A stretch of DNA of 40,191 nucleotides from JANMMJ01 sp964543235 (GTDB lineage: Bacteria; Pseudomonadota; Alphaproteobacteria; Rhizobiales; Aestuariivirgaceae): positions 1 through 40,191 of the forward strand of contig CAZIXE010000035.1 in NCBI GenBank assembly GCA_964543235.1, given 5' to 3'. Made by a program: the position numbers and the translations under genes. The notes under the pieces are model-generated. The model was not told the DNA's origin and did not search any database. It saw only the letters and a program-made list of their open reading frames with translations. Of this stretch, positions 18,086-26,229 are shown piece after piece (the first letter of the stretch is position 1; each line of letters opens with the position of its first letter).

Positions 18086-18799
18086 TCAGTGGTACTTGCG
18101 TAACAGGCCCACCAGCCGTCCCTGCACCTTCACGCGATCTGGGCCGAAGATGCGGGTCTCGTAGGCAGGATTGGCCGCTTCGAGGGCGATTGATTCGCCC
18201 TTGCGCCGGAGCCGTTTGAGCGTCGCTTCTTCGTCATCGACAAGTGCCACCACGATATCGCCATTGTTGGCCGCATCGCCCCTCTTGATCAACACGGTAT
18301 CGCCATCGAATATTCCCGCCTCGATCATTGAATCGCCCTTGACCTCAAGGGCGAAATGATCGCCGGGCCCGAGCATCTCGGGCGGAACCGTGATGTTATG
18401 GGTGTGGTCCTGGATCGCTGAAATCGGCACGCCAGCAGCGATGCGGCCCATGACCGGTACAATGGCGGATCGGTTGCCATTGTCTGCGGCCGGGGCAATC
18501 GGTCTCACTTTGCCGAGATTGCCCTGGATCACGTTGGGGCTGAAACCAGCGCGTTTCTGCGCCACGCCGAGGCTCGGCGAATGCGACTCCGGCAGTTTCA
18601 GCACTTCAAGCGCCCGTGCCCGGTTTGGCATCCGCCGGAGGAAGCCGCGTTCCTCAAGCGCGAGAATGAGCCGGTGAATGCCCGACTTGGAATGGAGGTT
18701 GAGGGCCTCCTTCATTTCCTCGAACGAAGGCGGAACGCCTTCTTCTTTCAGGCGTTCATTGATGAGGAGGAGCAGTTCGAGTTGTTTGCGTGTCAGCAT
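18086..18799 (-). CDS. lexA: LexA repressor/autoprotease
   Basis: SOS regulon repressor. The N-terminal winged helix (LTRKQLELLLLINERL, PPSFEEMKEAL, SGIHRLILALEERGF) is followed by the autocleavage site Ala122-Gly123. The Ser157 (GDSMIE) and Lys195 (EATLKRL) catalytic dyad is spaced as in E. coli LexA. At 237 residues it has the longer linker typical of alphaproteobacterial LexA. Two GTTC-N7-GTTC boxes lie upstream, the first 11 bases before the start codon, so it should repress itself. Confidence 0.97.
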   Translation of the reverse strand: MLTRKQLELLLLINERLKEEGVPPSFEEMKEALNLHSKSGIHRLILALEERGFLRRMPNRARALEVLKLPESHSPSLGVAQKRAGFSPNVIQGNLGKVRPIAPAADNGNRSAIVPVMGRIAAGVPISAIQDHTHNITVPPEMLGPGDHFALEVKGDSMIEAGIFDGDTVLIKRGDAANNGDIVVALVDDEEATLKRLRRKGESIALEAANPAYETRIFGPDRVKVQGRLVGLLRKYH

Positions 18800-18810
18800 T
18801 GTCCGGTTCC

Positions 18811-18825
18811 GTTCGTGGAGTGTTC
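18811..18825 (-). promoter_or_regulatory. LexA (SOS) box, proximal
   Basis: On the plus strand the sequence is GTTC, 7 bases, GTTC, which is the alphaproteobacterial LexA operator (GAAC-N7-GAAC on the coding strand of lexA). It sits 11 bases upstream of the lexA start codon, where a bound repressor would block initiation or early elongation. Confidence 0.88.
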
Positions 18826-18864
18826 CGCATGAGAGACTCGGAACAAACTGGCAACTATATAAAC

Positions 18865-18879
18865 GTTCCTGTTGTGTTC
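18865..18879 (-). promoter_or_regulatory. LexA (SOS) box, distal
   Basis: A second perfect GTTC-N7-GTTC, 54 bases further upstream of lexA. Between the two boxes a degenerate GAAC-N7-CAAC (18841-18855) is present. Two perfect sites suggest cooperative autoregulation of lexA. Confidence 0.85.
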
Positions 18880-19123
18880 GACAAGCATTTTCTCACAGCA
18901 TGGCAAAAAAGAATTGGGTCACGTTGGCGTGACCGCGACCATGCGCTGATCGGTGGTCAACTCAGTCCGATACGGTAGGATCGACCCTGATTTCAATCAA
19001 GAGTTGCGCGACTGGCAATGATTGTGCACTCTTCGAGCAGCCGGTTGGAAACGGAGCTGGGACCGCGCCAACGACGCATGGCCATGCGTGGAATTGATCC
19101 ACAGACGAGGTGGGACAAAGGGT
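18880..19123. other. Intergenic stretch without a supported gene
   Basis: Upstream of the lexA operators and downstream of the hydratase stop. Short ORFs on both strands lack ribosome sites and recognisable motifs. I see no tRNA, no strong hairpin and no repeat here. Confidence 0.6.
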
Positions 19124-19891
19124 TCAAAAGCGGAGAGACACGCTGCCCAACGGCTCAAACACAGCTTCGACAAGGTCCCCCTGATCGGCAAAGTAGAAGG
19201 GCGTCACGACGCCGGTAGTGACGACATCACCGGCGCGCAGATGCTGGCCTGCTGCGAGCAGGGCATTGGCGAGCCACGTGAGGGCGAGTTCAGGTCCACC
19301 GAGCGCATTGGCGCCGGAACCCTCGCCAGCCACCTCGCCGTTCCGGAAAACGCGGGCCCGAATCGCCGCGTAATCCGCACGCGGCAAGGGTGGAATCGGG
19401 CTGCCCAGGACCAGGCAATGATTGAGGCCACCATCAGCGACATACCATAGCGCCGAGTCGTTGAAGCCACGCGGCAGGCGGGGATTGACGATTTCGATGG
19501 CGGGATGGACGCTCGCTACAGCCGCGAGCACGTCATCGACACCGAGTGGGCGGCCGCTGGTCTTGCAGTCCTGCGCCATGGTAAAGGCGATCTCCGGCTC
19601 GGTGACGCGGCTGTTCTCCGGCAGCGTGGCAATTCTGACGCCACTTGCAAAGATGAGCTCGCGATAAACGGGGCCGGGAAACGGTCCGTTGGTATTCAAT
19701 GCTCTCTGGGCACGTTCGCTGGTGCAGCCGATCTTCCAGCCGGCATGGGTCCAGCCGATTGCCTCACGTACCGCCGTCTGGATGGCGAAGGCCTCCACCA
19801 TGTCCTTGGGTTCACGGCCGGGATAGATTGTCATCTTACCGCCCGATCGCCGGCCTTCGATCAGGGCACGGACCATCTCATCGCGACTCAT
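19124..19891 (-). CDS. 2-keto-4-pentenoate hydratase-like protein (FAH superfamily)
   Basis: Member of the MhpD/HpcG hydratase group, which adds water to 2-hydroxy-dienoates in aromatic catabolism; the actual substrate is unknown. Supporting motifs are GWKIGCTS, GPVYRELIF, EPEIAFTMAQD (the metal-binding Glu pair) and the C-terminal HLRAGDVVTTGVVTP segment. ATG at 19891 is chosen because GGGGAG lies 10 bases upstream; an upstream ATG at 19909 lacks one. It overlaps the 3' end of the SDR gene by 14 bases, so they form a two-gene operon. Confidence 0.85.
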   Translation of the reverse strand: MSRDEMVRALIEGRRSGGKMTIYPGREPKDMVEAFAIQTAVREAIGWTHAGWKIGCTSERAQRALNTNGPFPGPVYRELIFASGVRIATLPENSRVTEPEIAFTMAQDCKTSGRPLGVDDVLAAVASVHPAIEIVNPRLPRGFNDSALWYVADGGLNHCLVLGSPIPPLPRADYAAIRARVFRNGEVAGEGSGANALGGPELALTWLANALLAAGQHLRAGDVVTTGVVTPFYFADQGDLVEAVFEPLGSVSLRF

Positions 19892-20588
19892 ACTTGTGGA
19901 TCTCCCCATGGACAGTCACGGCGGGTTCGAGCAAGTTGACGATCTGCGGTGCCACATCGTCCGGCGTCGGCAGCAATGCCGGATCCTCGCCGGGCATAGC
20001 CTCGGCGCGCATGCGCGTCCGCACCGGGCCGGGGCTGAACAGGTTAACCCGGAGACGGGTTGTAGCGGTTTCTGCGGCCCAGGTCCTGACAAGTGATTCC
20101 AGGGCCGACTTCGTAATCGAATAGGTGCCCCAGTAGGCATTGAGCTTATGGGCCGCACCCGAGGTGATGAAGATGGCGCGTCCTGCGTCGGACTGACGAA
20201 GCAGGCCGTCGAGCGAGCGGATCAGACGCCAGTTGGCGGTAACATTGACCGCGAAAACCTCGTCCCAGACTTTGGGATCGATATGCGGCAGCGGCGAGAG
20301 CCGGCCAAGTACGCCGGCGTTGCCCACCAGGATGTCGAGTTTCTGCCAGCGCTCGAAGATCGCTGCCCCAAGCCGGTCGAGAGCGGCATAGTCGGTAACA
20401 CTGGCCGGCACCAGCGTTGCGGTACTGCCCAGCGCTCTGATTTCGTCGTCGAGCTCTTCGAGCCCGCCCTGGGTGCGGGCGAGGGCAATGACATGGGCGC
20501 CGCGACGGGCGAGTTCGCGGGCCACGGCGCGCCCGATTCCGCGCGAGGCGCCGGTCACCAGGGCAATGCGGTTGGCAAGGGTCTGCAT
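19878..20588 (-). CDS. Short-chain dehydrogenase/reductase
   Basis: NAD(P)-dependent oxidoreductase, 236 residues, substrate unknown. It has the Rossmann motif TGASRGIG (about 12-19), the NNAG equivalent VGNAG, and the catalytic Ser in ITSGAA with YSITK providing Tyr-x3-Lys. ATG at 20588 is preceded by GGAG at 5 bases; a longer upstream reading (from 20660) has no such site. It precedes and overlaps the hydratase gene, suggesting a shared catabolic pathway. A truncated SDR relic lies upstream on the same strand. Confidence 0.88.
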   Translation of the reverse strand: MQTLANRIALVTGASRGIGRAVARELARRGAHVIALARTQGGLEELDDEIRALGSTATLVPASVTDYAALDRLGAAIFERWQKLDILVGNAGVLGRLSPLPHIDPKVWDEVFAVNVTANWRLIRSLDGLLRQSDAGRAIFITSGAAHKLNAYWGTYSITKSALESLVRTWAAETATTRLRVNLFSPGPVRTRMRAEAMPGEDPALLPTPDDVAPQIVNLLEPAVTVHGEIHKYESR

Positions 20589-20682
20589 GACGGCTCCATA
20601 GACGGGATCGCCGCACGAGGGAAGTAGGGCTTCCTCGCCTGATGGGATGTGCAAGTCCACTATGACCTGCCATGCTCAGTGC

Positions 20683-20787
20683 GCTTCTGACCGTCACAAT
20701 GACTTGAACTCCACGGCGGGAGAGTTCCTGGTCTGTAGCGAGGCCAAGGCCACGGCTGCCGCCGGTCATGAGGGCAGTGCGACTCAT
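20683..20787 (-). pseudogene. Truncated N-terminus of a second SDR
   Basis: From ATG 20787 the minus strand encodes about 35 residues that read as an SDR N-terminus: beta-1 plus the TGGSRGLG cofactor motif, helix, and the second strand VIVTVRS. An AGGTGAA ribosome site precedes it. After that SDR similarity stops, although the frame stays open into the neighbouring SDR coding region. It looks like what is left of a tandem SDR duplicate after deletion. Confidence 0.7.
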
Positions 20788-20892
20788 TTCACCTAGTCCC
20801 TGCTGATGAAGAGTGAGTGCCTGAGGTAGCTTGGTGACCGAAGAAAGACCGGCAAGCTTGTGCAACCGGCCGGCACTCACTAGCCTGTAGCT

Positions 20893-21687
20893 GTGGGTGA
20901 AGACCTCTACACAACGCCGCTCATCGGCATGCTCGAACTCATCTGGGGCGAGGGCTGGCTGTCGCCTGGAGGCCCCGAAGAGGTGGATCGCGTTGTCACT
21001 GGCCTTGACCTTTCCGGCAAACATCTGCTCGACATCGGCTGCGGCGTAGGCGGCGTCGACTTTCACCTGCTCGCCAGGCATGGCGTAGGCCATATCACCG
21101 CTATCGATGTTGAGGAGAATGTCCTCGCCATCGCAACCAAACGGGCCGCCTCTGGAGGCTTGAGCCAGCGGATTCGTTTCGTCAGGGTCGCCCCCGGCCC
21201 GTTGCCCTTCGTTGATCACAGCTTTGACATTGTCTTTTCCAAGGATGCGATTGTCCATATCGCCGACAAGCATGCGCTGATGCGCGAGGTGTTCAGGGTG
21301 TTGCGACCGGGAGGCTGGTTTGCAGCATCCGACTGGCTGATCTCCCATGACAGGGAGCCTTCACCTGAGATGGCACGCTATATCGCCGCTGAGGGCCTCG
21401 ATTTCGGGATGGCTTCGCCCTCGCGCTATCACGCCGCGATGCTCGCAGCGGGTTTCAGCGATGTTGAAATCTCCAGCCGCAATAGCTGGTATCGTGAGAC
21501 GGCCAAAGTAGAGCGCGATCGCCTGGCCGGTCCCCTTTATGCGGAGGCGGTGCTGCGTTTGGGCCGGGATTTCGTTGATCACAACATCGACATCTGGAAC
21601 AAGATGCTTGTGGTACTGGACAGCGGTGAGCATTGTCCTGCCCACCTCCGCGCCAGGCGGCCGGTTGAGGGTCCCGGGGGGCGGTAA
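20893..21687 (+). CDS. Class I SAM-dependent methyltransferase
   Basis: The 264-residue protein has the SAM-binding motif I LLDIGCGVGG (45-54), the acidic motif II AIDVEENVL, motif III FDIVFSKDAIVHI and RVLRPGGWFAASDW. The N-terminal stretch IWGEGWLSPGG before motif I resembles phosphoethanolamine and glycine/sarcosine N-methyltransferases, which suggests a small amine or phospholipid headgroup as acceptor (inference). It starts with GTG. It is convergent with the amidase gene. Confidence 0.82.
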   Translation: MGEDLYTTPLIGMLELIWGEGWLSPGGPEEVDRVVTGLDLSGKHLLDIGCGVGGVDFHLLARHGVGHITAIDVEENVLAIATKRAASGGLSQRIRFVRVAPGPLPFVDHSFDIVFSKDAIVHIADKHALMREVFRVLRPGGWFAASDWLISHDREPSPEMARYIAAEGLDFGMASPSRYHAAMLAAGFSDVEISSRNSWYRETAKVERDRLAGPLYAEAVLRLGRDFVDHNIDIWNKMLVVLDSGEHCPAHLRARRPVEGPGGR

Positions 21688-21699
21688 GATGATGCGGTC

Positions 21700-22614
21700 T
21701 CAATTGCCGCCGGGCAGCCATCGCTTCTCGATGCGGCAGGCCACGGAGTAGGCGGGATTGAAGACGTTGGCGACGTGGTAGCGGACAGCCATGCCCATGA
21801 GGTGGCAGGCCGCCGCAGGGTCGAGCCCGTAGTCGGCGGCGAGCCAATGCAACATTTCGGTGGTGGCGTGCTGCAGAGCCTGATCGAGCGGCCGGGCATT
21901 GCCGATAGTGAAGATTTCGGTTTCCGTCTCGCCACGCGGCCAGCCGATGGTCTTGCCCTTGATGAGCTTGAATTCGACTTCAACTTCTGCCGTTGTCTCG
22001 ATACCTGTTCCTGCGATCTCGCCATCGCCCTGCCGGGCATGGACATCACCGAGGAAGAACAGCGCGCCCGTGACTGCTACCGGCAGCATGGCGGTGGTTC
22101 CCGGCCTGAAGCCGCGATAGTCCATGTTCCCGCCATAGGGGCCAGAGGTGGCGGTCGAGATGGCTTGTCCAGCGGTGGGGGCGACGCCGAAACAGCCGAT
22201 CATGGGCTCGACGGGAAGCGACCAGTCACGCAAGGCGGGTGGTGGCACCTCGAGGGTGACCCGGCCCGCAGCAATGTCGATCAGCCAGTCGGTCTTGTCA
22301 CGGCGGGGCAGCATCGCTGCGGCCGATGGCTCGACAACGCCATGACTCAGGCCGGCCCGTGTCCAGCCGGACCCGCGGTTCAGGGTAATGCGACGGATGG
22401 TAATGGCGAGCGTGTCCCCGGGCTCGGCTCCATTTACGAGTATGGGACCGGTCATGGGATTGGGATCGGCTCCTCGCTTCTTGCCCTCCCGGTCGAAACC
22501 ATGGGCATCGAGCGTCTCGACAATCACCACATCGCCCGGCGCGACGGCGAGCACGGGAGCATGTGAACCAATGGTGTTGCGGGGGTTCACGGGTCCGAGG
22601 CGATGTATGGGCAT
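21700..22614 (-). CDS. Acetamidase/formamidase-family amidohydrolase
   Basis: FmdA_AmdA family enzyme expected to hydrolyse a short amide to ammonia and an acid. The 304-residue product shows the family order: N-terminal PGDVVIVETLDAHG, ILVNGAEPGDTLAI, the GCFGVAP segment, GPYGGNMD, and LGDVHARQGDGEI, which carries the metal-site His and Asp. The C-terminus YGLDPAAACHLMGM is also typical. No Shine-Dalgarno sequence is visible at the ATG. It is transcribed away from the nfeD operon. Confidence 0.87.
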   Translation of the reverse strand: MPIHRLGPVNPRNTIGSHAPVLAVAPGDVVIVETLDAHGFDREGKKRGADPNPMTGPILVNGAEPGDTLAITIRRITLNRGSGWTRAGLSHGVVEPSAAAMLPRRDKTDWLIDIAAGRVTLEVPPPALRDWSLPVEPMIGCFGVAPTAGQAISTATSGPYGGNMDYRGFRPGTTAMLPVAVTGALFFLGDVHARQGDGEIAGTGIETTAEVEVEFKLIKGKTIGWPRGETETEIFTIGNARPLDQALQHATTEMLHWLAADYGLDPAAACHLMGMAVRYHVANVFNPAYSVACRIEKRWLPGGN

Positions 22615-22800
22615 GGCGCAGAGATTGGCACGGGCCGGGGGTGCATGTCACCGGTCGCCGGCATCGGTGCCGCCCGGCGCTTGTGATTCTCTGCAACGCA
22701 GGTGCTGGCAGTCCGCCGCGATCGTCGAGATGTTGCGCAGCATTGAAAGCTTGGATGTTGCCGCATAAGTTAACAACTACTGTGGCGCTGCACGGCAGCG

Positions 22801-22816
22801 GTCTCCATGGGGAGAC
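22801..22816 (+). promoter_or_regulatory. Hairpin occluding the nfeD ribosome site
   Basis: Perfect inverted repeat GTCTCC-ATGG-GGAGAC. The right arm includes the GGGGAG Shine-Dalgarno sequence of the nfeD-like gene that starts at 22820, so the folded RNA would hide the ribosome site. A 6-bp stem with 4-base loop could be chance. Confidence 0.4.
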
Positions 22817-22819
22817 ACT

Positions 22820-24232
22820 ATGTGGCCCAAACGATCCGGGATACAGGGGGCAAGCCAGAGCCCGATCTGGTCGATGGTCCTTGTGCTGCTGCTATGCCTG
22901 CTTTTGGCAGGTGGCCGTCCGGCCGCAGCCGATGCGCGGCCGGTCATCGTGATCGACCTGCAGGGACCGATTGGCGTGGCCACTGAACTCCACCTGAACG
23001 AGGCGATTGAAGCTGCAGGAGCGAGGTCGGCGAGCCTCCTCATTGTCAGGCTCAACACGCCGGGAGGGCTGGTGTCCTCCACGCGTGCGATTATCCAGAA
23101 GATTCTCGCTCTGGATTTTCCGGTCGTTGTATACGTGTCGCCAGCTGGTGGCCACGCCGCCTCTGCCGGAACATACATTGCCTATGCCGCCCATATCATT
23201 GCCATGGCACCGGGGACCAACATCGGTGCGGCAACGCCTATTCAGCTTGGAGGCGTTCCCGGTCTTCCCGGCACTCCCGAGCCGAGGCCCCAGGACCGTG
23301 ACAGCCCCGGTTCACCAGCTGGATCCAGGGACGGTGCGGCGGACATGAAGGCTGTGAACGACGCCGCGGCCTTTCTTCGCAGTCTCGCGCAGCTTCGTGG
23401 GCGCAACGCAGAATGGGCCGAGAAGGCGGTGAGGTCAGCCGCTACACTGTCAGCCGAAGACGCCTTGAAGGAACAGGTGATCGACTACGTCGCGAGCGAT
23501 TTGACCGAATTGCTCGGCAAGCTTGACGGCCGCATGGTGCAGGTAGGTCAGCGGAGCGTCAATATCACCACTAAGGGCGAGCCCATCGTCGTGCTTTCGC
23601 CCGGCTGGCGTGTGCGCGTATTGTCCATGATCGCCGATCCCAACGTCGCTTTTCTCCTCATGCTCGTCGGTATCTATGGCATCGTTTTCGAGATGTACTC
23701 ACCCGGGTTGGTGGGTCCCGGGGTCCTCGGTGCAATCAGTCTCATCCTGGGGCTTGTGGCGCTGACTGTGCTCCCTGTTCAGCAGGCTTCACTCCTGCTG
23801 GTGGTTGTCGGCATCGCCTTCATGCTGTTTGAAGCCTTCACGCCGGGCTTCGGTATTGCCGGGTTCGGAGGCCTTGCCGCCTTCATTGCCGGAGCGGCGT
23901 TTCTATTCGATCCGGCACAAGCCGATATCGACATCAGGATTGGGCTGCCTTTGCTCGTCAGTGCTGCGGCTGTGACGGCCATTGGCCTGATGGTTGTTGG
24001 CGCCTTCGCGCTCAAAGCACGAAAGCGCGCTGTCGTGTCCGGCCGCGAGCAGCTCCTGGGTAGCATTGGACAGGTCCTGACATGGCAGGAGGGGTCGGGC
24101 AGCGTTCGCGTCATGGGCGAAGTCTGGTCGGCGACGAGCCGCGACGACATTCATGTAGGCCAGGCGGTCCGCGTCGTGTCGAGGCATGGTCTTACACTCG
24201 AAGTGAAAGGCACTGACACATGGAGGAACTGA
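22820..24232 (+). CDS. NfeD-family membrane serine protease (ClpP-like, long form)
   Basis: Membrane-bound protease that works with slipins in membrane quality control. The 470-residue protein has a signal or anchor helix (19-31), then a ClpP/SppA-like domain with the nucleophile Ser115 in GGHAASAGT and probable general base Lys177 in DMKAVND. Four or more transmembrane helices follow (about 270-400), and a C-terminal NfeD OB-fold. A Gly/Pro-rich insert of about 20 residues separates the Ser and Lys compared with archaeal 1510-N. The stop is immediately followed by the slipin start. Confidence 0.92.
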   Translation: MWPKRSGIQGASQSPIWSMVLVLLLCLLLAGGRPAAADARPVIVIDLQGPIGVATELHLNEAIEAAGARSASLLIVRLNTPGGLVSSTRAIIQKILALDFPVVVYVSPAGGHAASAGTYIAYAAHIIAMAPGTNIGAATPIQLGGVPGLPGTPEPRPQDRDSPGSPAGSRDGAADMKAVNDAAAFLRSLAQLRGRNAEWAEKAVRSAATLSAEDALKEQVIDYVASDLTELLGKLDGRMVQVGQRSVNITTKGEPIVVLSPGWRVRVLSMIADPNVAFLLMLVGIYGIVFEMYSPGLVGPGVLGAISLILGLVALTVLPVQQASLLLVVVGIAFMLFEAFTPGFGIAGFGGLAAFIAGAAFLFDPAQADIDIRIGLPLLVSAAAVTAIGLMVVGAFALKARKRAVVSGREQLLGSIGQVLTWQEGSGSVRVMGEVWSATSRDDIHVGQAVRVVSRHGLTLEVKGTDTWRN

Positions 24233-24234
24233 TC

Positions 24235-25017
24235 ATGAGCCTTGGCGACATTATGGGGCTGTTGGCGTATCTCGTTCCGGCCATCATTGTGGCTGTCCTG
24301 TTGCTTCAGGCCTTCCGCATCCTGCGCGAGTATGAACGTGGCGTCGTGTTCACACTGGGACGTTTCTGGAAGGTGAAAGGCCCAGGCCTGGTCATACTGG
24401 TTCCAGGTATCCAGCAGATGGTGCGGATGGACTTGCGAACCAGGGTACTGGATGTGGAGCCGCAGGACGTCATCACCAGCGACAACGTGTCGGTAAAGGT
24501 CAATGCCGTCATCTATTTCCGGGTGATCGATCCCGAACGGGCGATTATTCAGGTGGAAAAATTTCACGACGCCACCAGGGAACTGGCGCAAACGACGCTG
24601 CGTTCCGTGGTTGGGCAGCACGAACTCGACCAGATCCTGTCCGAGCGCGAGAAGATCAATGATCATATCCAGCATATTCTCGACGAGCAGACCGCAGCTT
24701 GGGGAATTAAGGTATCGAATGTGGAACTCAAGCACGTCGACCTCAACGAGCAGATGGTCAGAGCCATCGCCAAGCAGGCCGAGGCCGAGCGTCTCAGGCG
24801 CGCCAAGGTGATTGACGCCGAAGGCGAGTTGCAGGCCGCCGAAAAATTGTTGCAGGCCGCAAGAATCATGTCGCGGCAGGTTGAAGCAATGCAGCTGCGC
24901 TACCTCGGGGCCCTGCTCAACGTGGCAGGCGACAAAGCTTCAACGATCGTCTTCCCGGTTCCGGTAGACTGGCTGGATACGCTCGGCCGGCGAACGCGGC
25001 GCAGGTCGCGGCAGTGA
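24235..25017 (+). CDS. Slipin (stomatin-like SPFH protein)
   Basis: Membrane-associated SPFH/Band 7 protein of 260 residues, predicted partner and substrate of the NfeD protease. One N-terminal hydrophobic helix (about 9-26) precedes REYERGVVFTLGRF, the start of the SPFH domain. The domain continues through DVEPQDVITSDNVSV, LRSVVGQHELDQIL and an Ala/Glu-rich coiled coil (AEAERLRRAKVIDAEGEL). ATG at 24235 is chosen because GGAGGA (24222-24227) sits upstream inside the nfeD 3' end; the ATG at 24220 is not preceded by one. Confidence 0.93.
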   Translation: MSLGDIMGLLAYLVPAIIVAVLLLQAFRILREYERGVVFTLGRFWKVKGPGLVILVPGIQQMVRMDLRTRVLDVEPQDVITSDNVSVKVNAVIYFRVIDPERAIIQVEKFHDATRELAQTTLRSVVGQHELDQILSEREKINDHIQHILDEQTAAWGIKVSNVELKHVDLNEQMVRAIAKQAEAERLRRAKVIDAEGELQAAEKLLQAARIMSRQVEAMQLRYLGALLNVAGDKASTIVFPVPVDWLDTLGRRTRRRSRQ

Positions 25018-25183
25018 GTGCAATGCGCATCGCGCAATACCAGGACAAGAATTGACCGGGAGCGGAACCTGCGCCAAACGCGAGGGGCTTTGCTGACATC
25101 GCGCCGACTGGTTCTATCAGCCTGCTGTCAGCGCCATTGTTGCACATTCTGAAAATACTGGACGCAGAACTGGAGCAGTGCAA

Positions 25184-25765
25184 ATGGCAATCATCAAAGG
25201 CGATGCCGGCCCCAACAAGTTCGATGGCACCTTGCAGGACGACGAGTTGTCTGGCCTTGGCGGCAACGACACGATCGGAGGCAGGGCTGGCAATGACACG
25301 ATTTTCGGTGGGGCCGGTGCCGACAAGCTAGAGGGAGAGGCCGGCAACGATGTGGTCTTTGGCGATGCTGGCAATGACAAGATCGAGGGTGGTCTCGGCA
25401 ACGACACGCTGTACGGCGGCAGCGGCAACGACGAACTCTCGGGTGGCGCGGGCGCCGATGTCTTGCGCTGCGGGATTGGCAGCGATACGGTGGAAGGCGG
25501 AACTGGTTCCGACCGGCTCCTCGGCGGTGATGGTGTCGACACCTTTGAATTCGAGCACGGATATGGCCGCGACACGATTGCCGACTTCCAGGATGGAAGC
25601 GACTTGATTGACCTGACCGACTTCAATTTCACCAATGCAGCGGCAGCCAAGGCTTTCGCAGTACAGGCCGGCGCCGACGTGCGCTTCGATTTCGGTGCAG
25701 GCGATGTGCTGATCGTCAAGAACATCACCCTCGCGGCGTTGGGCGATACCGACTTCCTGCTATAG
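25184..25765 (+). CDS. Small RTX calcium-binding protein, likely type I secreted
   Basis: The 193-residue product is almost only an RTX domain: about 11 glycine-rich nonapeptides of the GGxGxDxLx type (residues 24-123), which fold into a calcium-loaded parallel beta roll after export. A serralysin-like C-terminal segment follows (RDTIADFQDGSDLIDL, then DTDFLL). The acidic residue followed by hydrophobic residues at the end is a type I secretion feature. No catalytic domain is attached. ATG at 25184 is preceded by GGAG at 8 bases; GTG at 25178 is too close to it. A type I exporter is encoded 14 kb away at 8456-11521. Confidence 0.88.
   Translation: MAIIKGDAGPNKFDGTLQDDELSGLGGNDTIGGRAGNDTIFGGAGADKLEGEAGNDVVFGDAGNDKIEGGLGNDTLYGGSGNDELSGGAGADVLRCGIGSDTVEGGTGSDRLLGGDGVDTFEFEHGYGRDTIADFQDGSDLIDLTDFNFTNAAAAKAFAVQAGADVRFDFGAGDVLIVKNITLAALGDTDFLL
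25253..25552 (+). repeat. RTX nonapeptide-coding repeats
   Basis: Eleven 27-base degenerate units encoding the calcium-binding nonapeptides. Unit 8 to 9 contains the only Cys (residue 96, LRCGIGSD). Confidence 0.85.
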
Positions 25766-25812
25766 GCTTGTCGTCAGGACAGAGACTTACCTAAAGGCAA
25801 GGCACAATGGTG

Positions 25813-26073
25813 CTAGATAACTGTGTCGCCGAAGAAGTCCGGCAGGTGGGCGTGGCCGCCTGAAAAGCCTGCCACAGCGGCAAGGTCGGGAAGATGATCC
25901 TGGGCTGTTGCTGGAAGCTCCGGACTTGCGCCGTGCGCCACATCAGGAGGTGTTTCTGCCGGCGGTTCGTGCAGCCCTGTTGCCGCAGCTGGAAGGTCCG
26001 GAAGCAGGTCGGCGACAGGTTCAGGGACCTGGCCAAAAATGCCGGCAAGACCGGTAAAGATAACACGTGCCAT
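25813..26073 (-). CDS. Small Pro/Ala-rich protein with Asp-Thr-Val-Ile tail
   Basis: I do not recognise this 86-residue protein. It begins MARVIFTGLAGIFGQ, then is dominated by Pro, Ala, Asp and His with repeated LPDL/LPDF words, and ends FFGDTVI. There is no Cys, signal peptide or clear helix. GGGAAGTG upstream of the ATG at 26073 is an acceptable ribosome site. The terminal acidic-plus-hydrophobic pattern resembles type I secretion signals, and the gene ends 47 bases from the convergent RTX gene. It could still be a chance ORF; third-position GC is only moderately high. Confidence 0.45.
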   Translation of the reverse strand: MARVIFTGLAGIFGQVPEPVADLLPDLPAAATGLHEPPAETPPDVAHGASPELPATAQDHLPDLAAVAGFSGGHAHLPDFFGDTVI

Positions 26074-26229
26074 GAATCACTTCCCGGGCGGTGAATTCCA
26101 CTTGATTAACTACGCTACGGGAAGCGTTGCCCTGTGTCAAATCGGGACGGCGGCTTAACCATCGCTCACAGAGCGTTTAGGCTATTGACGCGGCTTGCGG
26201 ACTCGGAAGCGATCCCTTAAGCGCTCGCC

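Noticed and set aside
20146..21348. 400-residue minus-strand frame spanning the SDR relic and the methyltransferase
   Set aside because: Only the 35 residues from 20787 look like protein; the rest is antisense to the methyltransferase or out of frame with the intact SDR.
25253..25552. CRISPR-like or satellite repeat
   Set aside because: The periodic sequence encodes in-frame RTX nonapeptides and is degenerate at third positions.
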